Shown piece after piece: positions 54,187 to 62,431 of a DNA stretch of 64,000 bases. The position numbers were made by a program, and so were the translations under genes. Origin of the DNA: Lysinibacillus cavernae (GTDB taxonomy: Bacteria > Bacillota > Bacilli > Bacillales_A > Planococcaceae); the NCBI RefSeq assembly GCF_009724685.1, contig NZ_WMEF01000005.1, positions 124,001 to 188,000 on the forward strand. The letters run 5' to 3'. The notes under the pieces are model-generated. The model searched no databases, had not been told where the DNA came from, and saw only the letters and a list, made by a program, of their open reading frames with translations. Within the stretch, counting starts at the first letter, position 1. Each line of letters starts with the position of its first letter.

Positions 54187-55677
54187 TTACTTAACCTTAT
54201 CTTCCTGTAAAAATTTTGCTTCTTTATTAAAAGGATAAACTTGTTTTGTAAGTCTTGTGTGTTTAAAAGAAAAAAGATTAAAGCTTGATAACCCAGGAGA
54301 GTCAACTGTGATTATTTTATGGGCTAATGGTTCAAATCCGGCACGGAAATGCTGGCTTGATTTTAAAGCGACAATTTTGTATGTCTTAATATCAATTCCA
54401 TGTAATAAAAAGATTTGTTCATCCAGTGTTTGGGACCTTTTGGAACAAACAATAATATCGATGCCACCAACTACTAACCTCGCAGACTTACCATAATCTA
54501 TTTTTGCACCTTTTCCCATTGGGGAAGACTGGATAAATTGGCCATCAGCTAGTGTTTTAACGTATGCTGTTACCTTAACGGGCTTTCCATGTATGTCATC
54601 TGTTTTGCCACCAAGTAATACATCGATTGAAGATCCTACCCCTCTGTCATGAGCAATGTTCACTACTTCTGGGTCATAGATAAAACTGAAACAAGCATTT
54701 TCAAGATTTGCCTTTATCATGGCTGAAAGCAAATGAGTACCATCACCTGGTGTACCTCCTCCAGGATTATCTGAGGTTTCGTTAATTACAATTGGTTTTC
54801 CCTCTAGTTTTAATGCCCTTTTAATTCCTTCTTCTGGGTTAATAATGTCTGGGAAAAACATCTCTTTTGCATTCCATATCTCTATGGCAATTTCTTCATT
54901 GGTTTGATCTGCAAGCTCCTGGTCATTATTAGTGACAGTAACAACCGAAACTCCGACTTCAGGTATATTCGTGTAGGGAAAGCCATGAAAGAATGTACAA
55001 TCAATAATGTTTTCATTTACTTCACGTGCCCAGCACAGTTCATTGATATTTTTTGCGGGTGATAAATTTGTAGTAGATGTAGGAATCATAAGCGGGAGTT
55101 TTTTTAGGCTCATCTTTGGTTGAATCTCACCTGAAAGAATTTTTCGAGTAATATCTATCGCCTCGATTCCTCTGTCATAGCAATCAACATGTGGGTAAAA
55201 ATTAACTCCCAATAGGACGTCTGCTTCACTAACCATTTGATCAGTAATATTTCCGTGAAGATCTAACGTGACTACAACTGGAATTTTATACCCTACAACT
55301 TCTCGAATAGCAGCTAATATACCACCTTCTAGATCATCAACGTCTTCAGCAACACCAGCACCATGAAGTGCAAGACAAATGGCATCATACTCTACTACCG
55401 CTTTAATCGAATCAGTTAATTCACTAATAAGCCTATTGTAGGTTTCTTTAGTTATAACCCCGGAAGGCATCGCAAATGCTGAAAATAGTGGAATTATTTC
55501 CACTCCTGTTTCTTCAGCGCGTTCAATCATTCCACCTAAGTAATCTCTTACATTACGATGTTTGTTTATGATTTCATCGCCATGAATCCATTCCCATTCC
55601 TTAAACGATTCAACAGTTGTTTTCTCATTAGAAAATGTGTTTGTCTCATGTGCAATTTCACCTATCAAGATCTTCAT
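54187..55677 (-). CDS. M81-family metallopeptidase, MlrC-like
   Basis: The 496-residue protein starts MKILIGEIAHETNTFSNEKT, the N-terminal M81 motif (GxxxHETNTF), with further conserved parts ICLALHGAGVAEDVDDLEG, VTLDLHGNIT, VNFYPHVDCYDRG and NETSDNPGGGTPGDGTHLL. The family is named for MlrC of sphingomonads, a zinc enzyme that cuts linearised microcystin, a peptide rich in D-residues. It is the promoter-proximal gene of the cluster, nine bases before the binding protein gene. The ATG at 55675-55677 follows AAGGTGGG. Confidence 0.87.
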   Translation of the reverse strand: MKILIGEIAHETNTFSNEKTTVESFKEWEWIHGDEIINKHRNVRDYLGGMIERAEETGVEIIPLFSAFAMPSGVITKETYNRLISELTDSIKAVVEYDAICLALHGAGVAEDVDDLEGGILAAIREVVGYKIPVVVTLDLHGNITDQMVSEADVLLGVNFYPHVDCYDRGIEAIDITRKILSGEIQPKMSLKKLPLMIPTSTTNLSPAKNINELCWAREVNENIIDCTFFHGFPYTNIPEVGVSVVTVTNNDQELADQTNEEIAIEIWNAKEMFFPDIINPEEGIKRALKLEGKPIVINETSDNPGGGTPGDGTHLLSAMIKANLENACFSFIYDPEVVNIAHDRGVGSSIDVLLGGKTDDIHGKPVKVTAYVKTLADGQFIQSSPMGKGAKIDYGKSARLVVGGIDIIVCSKRSQTLDEQIFLLHGIDIKTYKIVALKSSQHFRAGFEPLAHKIITVDSPGLSSFNLFSFKHTRLTKQVYPFNKEAKFLQEDKVK

Positions 55678-56523
55678 TGTTTTACCCACCTTTTTTGAAG
55701 TATTTACTTTAAAATAAAACAAAAATAAAGTGAACGTTTTATTTTTTTAATCATATTGATTTTGGGTAAAGATGTCAATACAAATATTTGATTTTTTGAA
55801 AATTTCAGAATTTTATACGTTTCTCTCAATGATTATTCTCGTAAAAGTTTCAACTACTGCAATATTTCTGAGTAAGAATTTGTTGAAAGCCAGCAGTGTA
55901 AACATCTAGAATATTCAGTAAAAAACAAAACTGATAATACACTGTGTGCATGATCTTGTTGAGCTGTGTACTTTTAAGATGTGATCGTTTCATTTTATTT
56001 TTTAAACCATGATTAATTTTGTGTTACTACTAATAGGTAATTGAACTGATTATAATTGCGATATAAATGAAACATTTAATTACTTACTCTCACTACCATC
56101 ACCTTTAAAAACGGCAACTGGACATGGCAATAGCCATGTCCAGTCTTATTATTTTGGTTAAATACATTGTGATTTTGAACAATTTCAACGCTTATGTCTT
56201 GATTATTTATTAGTGCTGACGTCTAATGTCTTATCACCATTAATTTTACTTTCAGGTAAGTTGTTTTTACCTTTGGACGCATGGCTTGAAATCTTAAAAT
56301 CATTTTATGACCCTGTAAAAGTCCCAATATTATCACCATTTTTGGTTCTCAATTTTATTATGTTATTCACTGTAACTTGTGCAATACATCAATATCTCCT
56401 TTACCAATATAGTTTTTCAACTATTTATTCAGTGCTGTATCTAAAAAGCTAGCTACACCTACTTCGACCATACGTCTGTTCTCTTGTGAACGGTTATCGA
56501 ATTTATCACTGTTTTATTAACCA
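55678..56523. other. Long intergenic region upstream of the peptide cluster
   Basis: The AT-rich stretch holds the expected promoter of the M81-led operon near 55720-55800 but no box pair I would commit to. ACTGGACATGGC (56117-56128) pairs perfectly with GCCATGTCCAGT (56133-56144), a strong hairpin with T-rich flank and no adjacent plus-strand gene. A hydrophobic frame at 56213-56452 has no ribosome binding site and was not accepted as a gene. Confidence 0.5.
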
Positions 56524-57126
56524 TTAGTGAGATTGTTTCATAGGCAGCTTTAATTTATTATTCACAGATAACATTCGAATCACCACAATGAAAATAACGA
56601 TAGCTGACAGTTCAATAGGGCTGCTCCACCCTGCCCAAATGCATAGCGCGCACAAAAATGTCAACACAGCATGAATTTCTTCTCTTAATGCAAGTGGCGT
56701 TCTACCAGCTAATAAATCACGAATCATCCCTCCGCCAACACCAGTAAACATGGAAGCAATAATAATGATACCGAGATCGTGATGGAGGCTTTTCGCTAGT
56801 AGTCCTCCTTGTATAGCGAAAGAAGCAAGGCCGATAGAATCAAAGAAATACCCCCATCGATTCCAATGATGAATCCAGTTCCTTTTGACGAACAAGATTG
56901 TCGTTAGTGTGATTAATACGACTAGTAAAGATTGACGCTCCCATATATCTGCAACAGGTATATCAAGCACAACGTTTCGAATAATAGAACCGCCATAGGA
57001 CGTTGTGAGACCGAGCACAAATATACCGATAAAAGAATATTTGGCTTGTAACGCAACAAATGCTCCGCTAATAGCGTAAGCAATAATGCCAATGATGTGT
57101 AATACGGACCAAGTCACACGATTCAA
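56524..57126 (-). CDS. TRIC-type cation channel family protein (UPF0126)
   Basis: The 200-residue membrane protein has about seven helices and two related halves with SYGGSIIRNVVLD and GVGGGMIRDLLAGRTPLALR, the GG-x3-RD motif pair of the UPF0126/TRIC family. Prokaryotic members form trimeric potassium-permeable channels; the biological role is unsettled. Ribosome binding site AAGAGGAG precedes the ATG. It is transcribed away from the regulator gene. Confidence 0.85.
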   Translation of the reverse strand: MNRVTWSVLHIIGIIAYAISGAFVALQAKYSFIGIFVLGLTTSYGGSIIRNVVLDIPVADIWERQSLLVVLITLTTILFVKRNWIHHWNRWGYFFDSIGLASFAIQGGLLAKSLHHDLGIIIIASMFTGVGGGMIRDLLAGRTPLALREEIHAVLTFLCALCIWAGWSSPIELSAIVIFIVVIRMLSVNNKLKLPMKQSH

Positions 57127-57150
57127 CTCCTCTTTTTTTAATGTGCCTAC

Positions 57151-57211
57151 ATAAAAAAGCCCACCATAAAATAGTTGCGCATTAATTACGCAAGCTATTT
57201 TATGGCGGGCT
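57151..57211 (-). terminator. Long terminator hairpin between the regulator and TRIC genes
   Basis: Bases 57195-57211 pair with 57158-57174 at 16 of 17 positions, extended by TTGCG / CGCAA in the inner part; a T-run follows on the minus strand. It lies about 160 bases after the regulator stop and just before the TRIC start. It could end the regulator transcript or act as an attenuator for the TRIC gene. Confidence 0.65.
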
Positions 57212-57370
57212 AATATCTAAGCAGTTATACCTACTAATATATCCATCTCACCATTGTACGATTTAAAAATTTCATAGAAGTTAAGCAATTCTTACATTAC
57301 ACAACGACCATCAAATTTCCCAGTAAAATTGTAATCTATTTAGTTTTTAAACTCAATATAAAATTTTTGA

Positions 57371-58297
57371 TCACAACGTTTCATACATGACTTGACCCAT
57401 TTGAGATAGGTCGTAATCACCTAATGCAGCCACTTCTGATTGAAAATCTGGTGCGTTCAAAATCTCCTTCACTGTTTCAATCAGTTGTTGATTTTCAGGT
57501 GTTTTAAACAACACAATATCATAACGCTCTTTGACAACAGGTATAAAATCAACATGAATGAGTTTAGCAGTTTTTTCAATACCTATGCCAACATCTGCGT
57601 ACCCATTTGCGACAGCAGAGGCGACATCGAGATGGCTCATTTCTTCATTGTGGTACCCTTTAATTGTGGAAGGCGCTATGTGATGAATGCGCAATTGTTC
57701 GTCTAATAAAGTACGAGCACCTGAGCCTTTCTCACGGTTAATCAATGTAAATGATTTAGTCTTAAAGTCTTCAAAGGATTTAATTTCTAAAGGGTTCCCT
57801 TGTTGAACATAGAAACCCGCTCTACGTGATACGACATTGATGAGTATAAAAGCGTGACTTACAAAAATCTTTTTCAAATAAGGGGTATTGTAGTCCCCTG
57901 TATCACCATCAAACATATGTAAACTCGCCATATCACATTCTCCGTTATACATCGCCATAACACCATTAAAACTACCTTCATGTGAACGCAATACTTTATT
58001 AGATTGTCTTCTCTCGATATATTTTGCCAGTAAATCTAGCACTAAATCTTGCCCACTAATAATCATTCTTTGATTATTTTTTGTTGGAGTGGCTGCAGTT
58101 GTCAACGGCACTGATGGAGCAGTACCTGTTTTACGTTTTTGTATATAGGCTTGCAAGTCAGCTCGATCTACACGCATTTGCCGACCAACACGGAAAACTG
58201 GCAAATCTTCCTTTTTCACCAAATCATAAATCGTTAATTTCGAAACCTTTAATAATTGTGCTACCTCTTCAATCGTATAGGATTGTTCTTGTGACAT
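57371..58297 (-). CDS. Molybdate-responsive-type regulator: excisionase-like HTH plus periplasmic-binding-like domain
   Basis: The 308-residue protein starts with a MerR/excisionase-type helix-turn-helix (YTIEEVAQLLKVSKLTIYDLVKKEDLPVFRVGRQMRVDRADLQAYI) and continues with a PBP-like ligand domain (GSFNGVMAMYNGECDMASLHMFD, INREKGSGARTLLDEQL, ADVGIGIEKTAKLI). This architecture is usual beside modA in Bacillales. It is divergent from modAB and probably binds molybdate or a related oxyanion to control it. Confidence 0.82.
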   Translation of the reverse strand: MSQEQSYTIEEVAQLLKVSKLTIYDLVKKEDLPVFRVGRQMRVDRADLQAYIQKRKTGTAPSVPLTTAATPTKNNQRMIISGQDLVLDLLAKYIERRQSNKVLRSHEGSFNGVMAMYNGECDMASLHMFDGDTGDYNTPYLKKIFVSHAFILINVVSRRAGFYVQQGNPLEIKSFEDFKTKSFTLINREKGSGARTLLDEQLRIHHIAPSTIKGYHNEEMSHLDVASAVANGYADVGIGIEKTAKLIHVDFIPVVKERYDIVLFKTPENQQLIETVKEILNAPDFQSEVAALGDYDLSQMGQVMYETL

Positions 58298-58396
58298 GTA
58301 AACATTCCCCTCCTATAAACCTCTGTTTATATGGTATCTCATTTATATCCTTATGAACATCTAGAAATTTTCTACCAATAAATCTTTCTTTTTCAC

Positions 58397-58442
58397 TTAT
58401 AACTAATTATAATAAGTTATGTCTTGTTATAACGAGTTATAA
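58397..58442 (+). promoter_or_regulatory. Tandem operators upstream of modA
   Basis: TTATAAC-GA-GTTATAA (58427-58442) is a perfect 7-bp inverted repeat overlapping the modA ribosome binding region. TTATAAC-TA-ATTATAA (58397-58412) is the same with one mismatch, 30 bases earlier, and a TAAGTTATG half-site lies between. They are candidate sites for the divergent regulator. Confidence 0.65.
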
Positions 58443-58458
58443 AAGGAGTAAAATCATA

Positions 58459-59244
58459 ATGAAAAAATTTTATAGTTTCTTTGTGACACTGATACTACTA
58501 GTTGGCCTATTAGCAGCTTGTGGTAACCAAGAAAAAGAGTTGAAAGCAAACGAACCCGTTGAGTTAACAATTTCTGCAGCGGCTAGTTTACAGGATGCCT
58601 TAGAAGAACTAAAAACAACTTATGAAAAAGAACACAGTACGATTAAAATCCTCTATAACTTTGGTGGTTCAGGTGCATTACAACAGCAAATTTTACAGGG
58701 TGCTCCTGCAGATATTTTCTTTTCAGCAGCAGAAGATAAATTCGATGCCCTTGTAGAAAAAGACCTTATCGATCAAAAGCAAGGAACTGATCTTTTAGCA
58801 AACGAATTAGTATTAATCGTTCCAAAAAATAATGAAAAGCAAATTCAATCCTTTGAAGATTTACAACAAGCAGGAAAAATTGCGCTCGGTACACCAGAAA
58901 CGGTTCCTGCTGGGCAATATGGTGTGGACACGTTGAAAAGTATGCAACTTTGGGATTCACTAGAATCCAAAATGGTTTATACAAAAGACGTTCGACAAGT
59001 TCTTACTTACACCGAAACGGAAAATGTTGATGCTGGACTCGTTTATAAAACGGATGCCCTTGTATCAGATAAAGTCGATGTTGTTGCGACAGCAACTGAT
59101 GATACACACAAACCGATTATTTATCCTGTCGGAGTGATAAAAAATGGTAAACATGCTCAAGAGGCGGAAGATTTTTATCATTTTTTACAAAGTGATGAGG
59201 CAATGACCATATTTAAAAAGTATGGATTTAAAGGAACTCAATAA
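58459..59244 (+). CDS. modA: Molybdate ABC transporter substrate-binding lipoprotein
   Basis: The 261-residue protein has a lipoprotein signal ending LLAACG, then ModA features: LTISAAASLQDALEELKTTY, NFGGSGALQQQILQGAPADIFFSA (oxyanion-binding Ser residues) and GTPETVPAGQYGVDTLK, VLTYTETENVDAGLVYKTDA. It binds molybdate outside the membrane and hands it to ModB. AAAGGAG precedes the ATG. Confidence 0.92.
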   Translation: MKKFYSFFVTLILLVGLLAACGNQEKELKANEPVELTISAAASLQDALEELKTTYEKEHSTIKILYNFGGSGALQQQILQGAPADIFFSAAEDKFDALVEKDLIDQKQGTDLLANELVLIVPKNNEKQIQSFEDLQQAGKIALGTPETVPAGQYGVDTLKSMQLWDSLESKMVYTKDVRQVLTYTETENVDAGLVYKTDALVSDKVDVVATATDDTHKPIIYPVGVIKNGKHAQEAEDFYHFLQSDEAMTIFKKYGFKGTQ

Positions 59245-59247
59245 TAA

Positions 59248-59904
59248 ATGGGTACCGATTTTTGGTCTCCACTTTGGCTTTCGATTGAGATTGCCTTTGT
59301 CGCAGGAATCATCGCTATCGTAGCAGGTATTATCATGGGCAAATGGATGACCACACACCATTTCAAAGGCAAATTATTGCTTGAAACTGTGTTGCTGTTA
59401 CCTCTAGTACTTCCTCCTACAGTTGTAGGTTTCCTGCTTATCGTTATTTTTGGAAAAAATAGCGTTCTAGGAAATTTGATTATGTGGCTTTTCGATCAGC
59501 CCGTCATGTTTACATGGTGGGCGGCGGTCATCGCTTCTACAATTGTTGCCTTTCCATTAATGTATCAATCGGCTAAAACTGGTTTTGCCTCTGTTGATCG
59601 AGATATTGAAAATGCTGCACGTGTTGGTGGGGCAAATGAGTGGCAAGTCTTACTCTATATTTCCATCCCCCTTGCATTAAAGGCACTCGTGTCTGGTGGT
59701 ATATTAAGCTTCACACGAGCTTTAGGTGAATTTGGCGCTACCTTAATGTTTGCGGGTAACATTCCAGGAAAAACACAAACAATGCCACTCGCTATTTATA
59801 TAGCCCTTGATGCGGGAAACATGGCCCTTGCCTGGACATGGGCTCTGTGCATGATTGCTATTTCTTTCCTTATGCTGCTTAGCATTCATATACTGAAAGT
59901 TTAA
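59248..59904 (+). CDS. modB: Molybdate ABC transporter permease
   Basis: The 218-residue permease has five membrane helices, a central LPLVLPPTVVGFLLIVIFGK and the EAA-type loop AARVGGANEWQVLLYISIPL, followed by TRALGEFGATLMFAGNIPGK, the ModB/CysT signature. It starts three bases after modA. No ATPase gene follows: a terminator comes directly after modB, so the partner ATPase must be encoded elsewhere or shared. Confidence 0.92.
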   Translation: MGTDFWSPLWLSIEIAFVAGIIAIVAGIIMGKWMTTHHFKGKLLLETVLLLPLVLPPTVVGFLLIVIFGKNSVLGNLIMWLFDQPVMFTWWAAVIASTIVAFPLMYQSAKTGFASVDRDIENAARVGGANEWQVLLYISIPLALKALVSGGILSFTRALGEFGATLMFAGNIPGKTQTMPLAIYIALDAGNMALAWTWALCMIAISFLMLLSIHILKV

Positions 59905-59937
59905 AAAGGGTAGTTGGTTAAACCAACTACCCTTTTT
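59903..59937. terminator. Bidirectional terminator between modB and moaD
   Basis: AAAAAGGGTAGTTGGTT (59903-59919) pairs perfectly with 59921-59937 across a single base. Confidence 0.9.
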
Positions 59938-59938
59938 G

Positions 59939-60172
59939 TCATCCCCCACTAATTGGTGGGATAAAGGCGATTGTGTCGCCCGACTTGACCATCGTTGCAT
60001 CCGTTGCAAATTCCTCATTAATCGCCGTCATCATCTGTTGTAATGACAGCTGTGGATAGTGCTTTTCCAGCCACTCCTTAATCTGAGCAACGGTCACATC
60101 CGACAGGTCTACAGTAAGCTGTGACTCACCAACGGCTTCTTGTAAGTGCGCAAATAATAAGATGTTAATCAC
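59939..60172 (-). CDS. moaD: Molybdopterin synthase sulfur carrier subunit
   Basis: The 77-residue ubiquitin-like protein reads VINILLFAHLQEAVGESQLT and ends TIAFIPPISGG with the Gly-Gly tail that is thiocarboxylated. It donates sulfur to precursor Z in the MoaD-MoaE complex. GTG start after GAGGAGG, overlapping the end of moaE by eight bases. Activation is by the MoeB-like protein at 62432. Confidence 0.9.
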   Translation of the reverse strand: MINILLFAHLQEAVGESQLTVDLSDVTVAQIKEWLEKHYPQLSLQQMMTAINEEFATDATMVKSGDTIAFIPPISGG

Positions 60173-60644
60173 GGTTTTCCTCCTCAAGAATGGACGGTTT
60201 TCCTTGCGGATATGGAACATTTTCTAATTGATCACCAATCCACTCCGTACCGTCCTCCCAATGCTCTTTTTTCCAAATAGGCACAATTTGCTTAATGCGA
60301 TCAATCGCATACTCATTCGCCATATAGGCTATTTTACGATGTGGCGATGATACAGCAATGACAACAGCAATATCAGAAATATCTAAATGACCTACACGAT
60401 GGGTAATTGCCACTTGCGCTTCTGGCCACTGTTCTTGTATTTCCTTCGCAATTTGCTCAAACATTTTAATGGCCATGGCAGGATAGGCTTGATATTCCAA
60501 GTGCAATGTTTTTTTACCATTTGTGATTTCACGCACTGTGCCAATAAATAGTGTAATAGCCCCAGCATTTCGACTAAGTACCTTTTGTCTTACTTCCTCT
60601 ACATCAATGGGTTTATCGATAATTTCAAACAACGCTGTAGTCAT
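60165..60644 (-). CDS. moaE: Molybdopterin synthase catalytic subunit
   Basis: The 159-residue protein shows MoaE motifs: AGAITLFIGTVREITNGKKT, LEYQAYPAMAIKMFEQIAKE, ITHRVGHLDISDIAVVIAVSSPHRK and PIWKKEHWEDGTEWIGD with the active-site Lys pair. It forms molybdopterin from precursor Z together with MoaD. ATG at 60642-60644 follows GAGGAAAA and overlaps the mobB stop in ATGA. Confidence 0.92.
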   Translation of the reverse strand: MTTALFEIIDKPIDVEEVRQKVLSRNAGAITLFIGTVREITNGKKTLHLEYQAYPAMAIKMFEQIAKEIQEQWPEAQVAITHRVGHLDISDIAVVIAVSSPHRKIAYMANEYAIDRIKQIVPIWKKEHWEDGTEWIGDQLENVPYPQGKPSILEEENRD

Positions 60645-61165
60645 GATTTTTTCCTCATTTCCTTCCATAAAAACTCCATATACTGTGCTTCTTCATGAAT
60701 CGAAAAGGCAGGGATAGCGATTGACGAATCGAGTGGATAGCTTGGCCAATAGAGCACACAAATAATCTGGGATACTTGCTGTAATAAAGCTTGATCTTGT
60801 GCTGTTCGTAAAAGCACAACCTTCGGATAATGTTCGTTTTTATACCCTTCAATCAAGATAATATCCATTGGAAAGGATGCATAAATCTCTATTATATCAG
60901 CAAGTTCCCAGTTATGTTGATGAATACTCAAACGTAAAGTTCCTGCTCCCTCAACTGCTGTGACACCCGCACCTGCAAGCTCATGACGACTACTATCCTT
61001 TGAAGCGTCTACTATAGGTACACCACCATGTCCATGATGCTTAATGGTTCCTACTCGAAGCCCTTCCGTTGTAGCTCTCTTAATTAATTGCTCCATCAAT
61101 GTCGTCTTACCACTATTTTGATAGCCAACTATCTGTAAGATTTTTCGATATTGTCCCAAGGCCAC
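60641..61165 (-). CDS. mobB: Molybdopterin-guanine dinucleotide biosynthesis adaptor MobB
   Basis: The 174-residue P-loop protein reads ILQIVGYQNSGKTTLMEQL, then GTIKHHGHGG and DIILIEGYKNEHYPKVVLLR. MobB binds GTP and assists nucleotide attachment or delivery of the cofactor. GTG start with AAGGAAG upstream; overlaps the end of moeA. Confidence 0.9.
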   Translation of the reverse strand: MALGQYRKILQIVGYQNSGKTTLMEQLIKRATTEGLRVGTIKHHGHGGVPIVDASKDSSRHELAGAGVTAVEGAGTLRLSIHQHNWELADIIEIYASFPMDIILIEGYKNEHYPKVVLLRTAQDQALLQQVSQIICVLYWPSYPLDSSIAIPAFSIHEEAQYMEFLWKEMRKKS

Positions 61166-62418
61166 TCACTTCCTTGCAAATCTTCTAACAATAGAACATC
61201 TACTTGCATACCCTTTTCATAGCCACGTGAGCCACCTGGTAAGACAATGAACGCGTTCGCTGTTGCTAAAGAAGAAACTGCACTCGATTTATCAAAACCA
61301 GAGGGCTCAACAACTAATTGACCTTTGTCATAATAGACATGCGCCCTTACAAAGCGTGTAAATGGATTAGCCTTTGTGAAATCCGCACCTAAAATAGCTT
61401 GTTCTCTTCGTAAATGGGGTTGTGAATTACTATAGGCCGTGCGAATAATCGGGCGTACAAATAGCTCAAAGCCAACATAGCAGGCTGAAGGATTACCAGA
61501 AAGTCCAAATAGTAATTGCCCCTCTCGAGCGGCTACAGTTGTCACACTACCTGGGCGCATCGCCACTTTGTTAAACAAAACCTTTGCATTTATCGCTTCA
61601 TAAATGGCTGGTAAGTAATCATAATCTCCTACGGAAACACCCCCCGTTGTAATTAACATATCCACTTCCTGTAAGGCTTTTTCAACATTCTCAATACATA
61701 ATTCGAGATCATCGCTTAACTTGCCAAAATATTTGACTTCTGCTCCAGCACGCTCTATTTGCCCCATCATCATATACGCATTACTATTGCGAATTTTGCC
61801 TGGCTGTAAAGATTCACCTGGCTCTAGTAATTCGCTACCAGTGGCTATCACACCAATGACCGTTTTACGATAAACAGGTACTTGTTCATAACCAAAAGTA
61901 GCAAGTAAGGCCATCACGCCGGGATTAATATATTGTCCTTTTTCAATGAGGATAGCACCTTGCTGCACATCTTCCCCTTTGTACGAAATGTTGGACCCCG
62001 CTTCAAAAGTCCGTTTAATCGACATATATGTTTGATGATTTTCTTCGAATGTATGGGTTAATTCTAGCATGACCACTGCATCACACCCTGGTGGGATCGG
62101 TGCACCTGTCATAATACGGACAGCTTGTCGATCTCCAACGACTTCGTCATAAACATAGCCTGCACCAATTTCCCCAACGACTTGAAAACGGATTGGGTGT
62201 TGTGAGGAGGCTTCTTGGCTATCAATCGAGCGTATAGCATAGCCATCATAAGGGGAACGATCAAAGGCTGGTACATCATGATCAGCTCTTACAGCTTCTG
62301 CTATAAAGCGTCCATGGGCTTGTGTTAAAGGCACAAGCTCCTTTTTTGCTGGGAAGGCAAAGTCCATTACACGATGAACAGCTTCTGCGACAGGAATTGG
62401 TTGTCTTTTTTCTAACAT
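61129..62418 (-). CDS. moeA: Molybdopterin molybdenumtransferase
   Basis: The 429-residue protein has MoeA landmarks: DHDVPAFDRSPYDGYAIRS, RIMTGAPIPPGCDAVVMLE, VIATGSELLEPGESLQPGKI, ITTGGVSVGDYDYLP and LFGLSGNPSACYVGFELFVR. It inserts molybdate into adenylylated molybdopterin. Located between moeB and mobB in one operon. Confidence 0.93.
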   Translation of the reverse strand: MLEKRQPIPVAEAVHRVMDFAFPAKKELVPLTQAHGRFIAEAVRADHDVPAFDRSPYDGYAIRSIDSQEASSQHPIRFQVVGEIGAGYVYDEVVGDRQAVRIMTGAPIPPGCDAVVMLELTHTFEENHQTYMSIKRTFEAGSNISYKGEDVQQGAILIEKGQYINPGVMALLATFGYEQVPVYRKTVIGVIATGSELLEPGESLQPGKIRNSNAYMMMGQIERAGAEVKYFGKLSDDLELCIENVEKALQEVDMLITTGGVSVGDYDYLPAIYEAINAKVLFNKVAMRPGSVTTVAAREGQLLFGLSGNPSACYVGFELFVRPIIRTAYSNSQPHLRREQAILGADFTKANPFTRFVRAHVYYDKGQLVVEPSGFDKSSAVSSLATANAFIVLPGGSRGYEKGMQVDVLLLEDLQGSEWPWDNIEKSYR

Positions 62419-62431
62419 TTAGTACACTCCT

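Noticed and set aside
56213-56452. 79-residue hydrophobic open frame
   Set aside because: No ribosome binding site, no recognisable motif, AT-rich composition makes chance hydrophobic frames likely.
57151-57211. Riboswitch in front of the TRIC gene
   Set aside because: The long hairpin with T-run looks like a terminator of the upstream gene; no known aptamer core was recognised.
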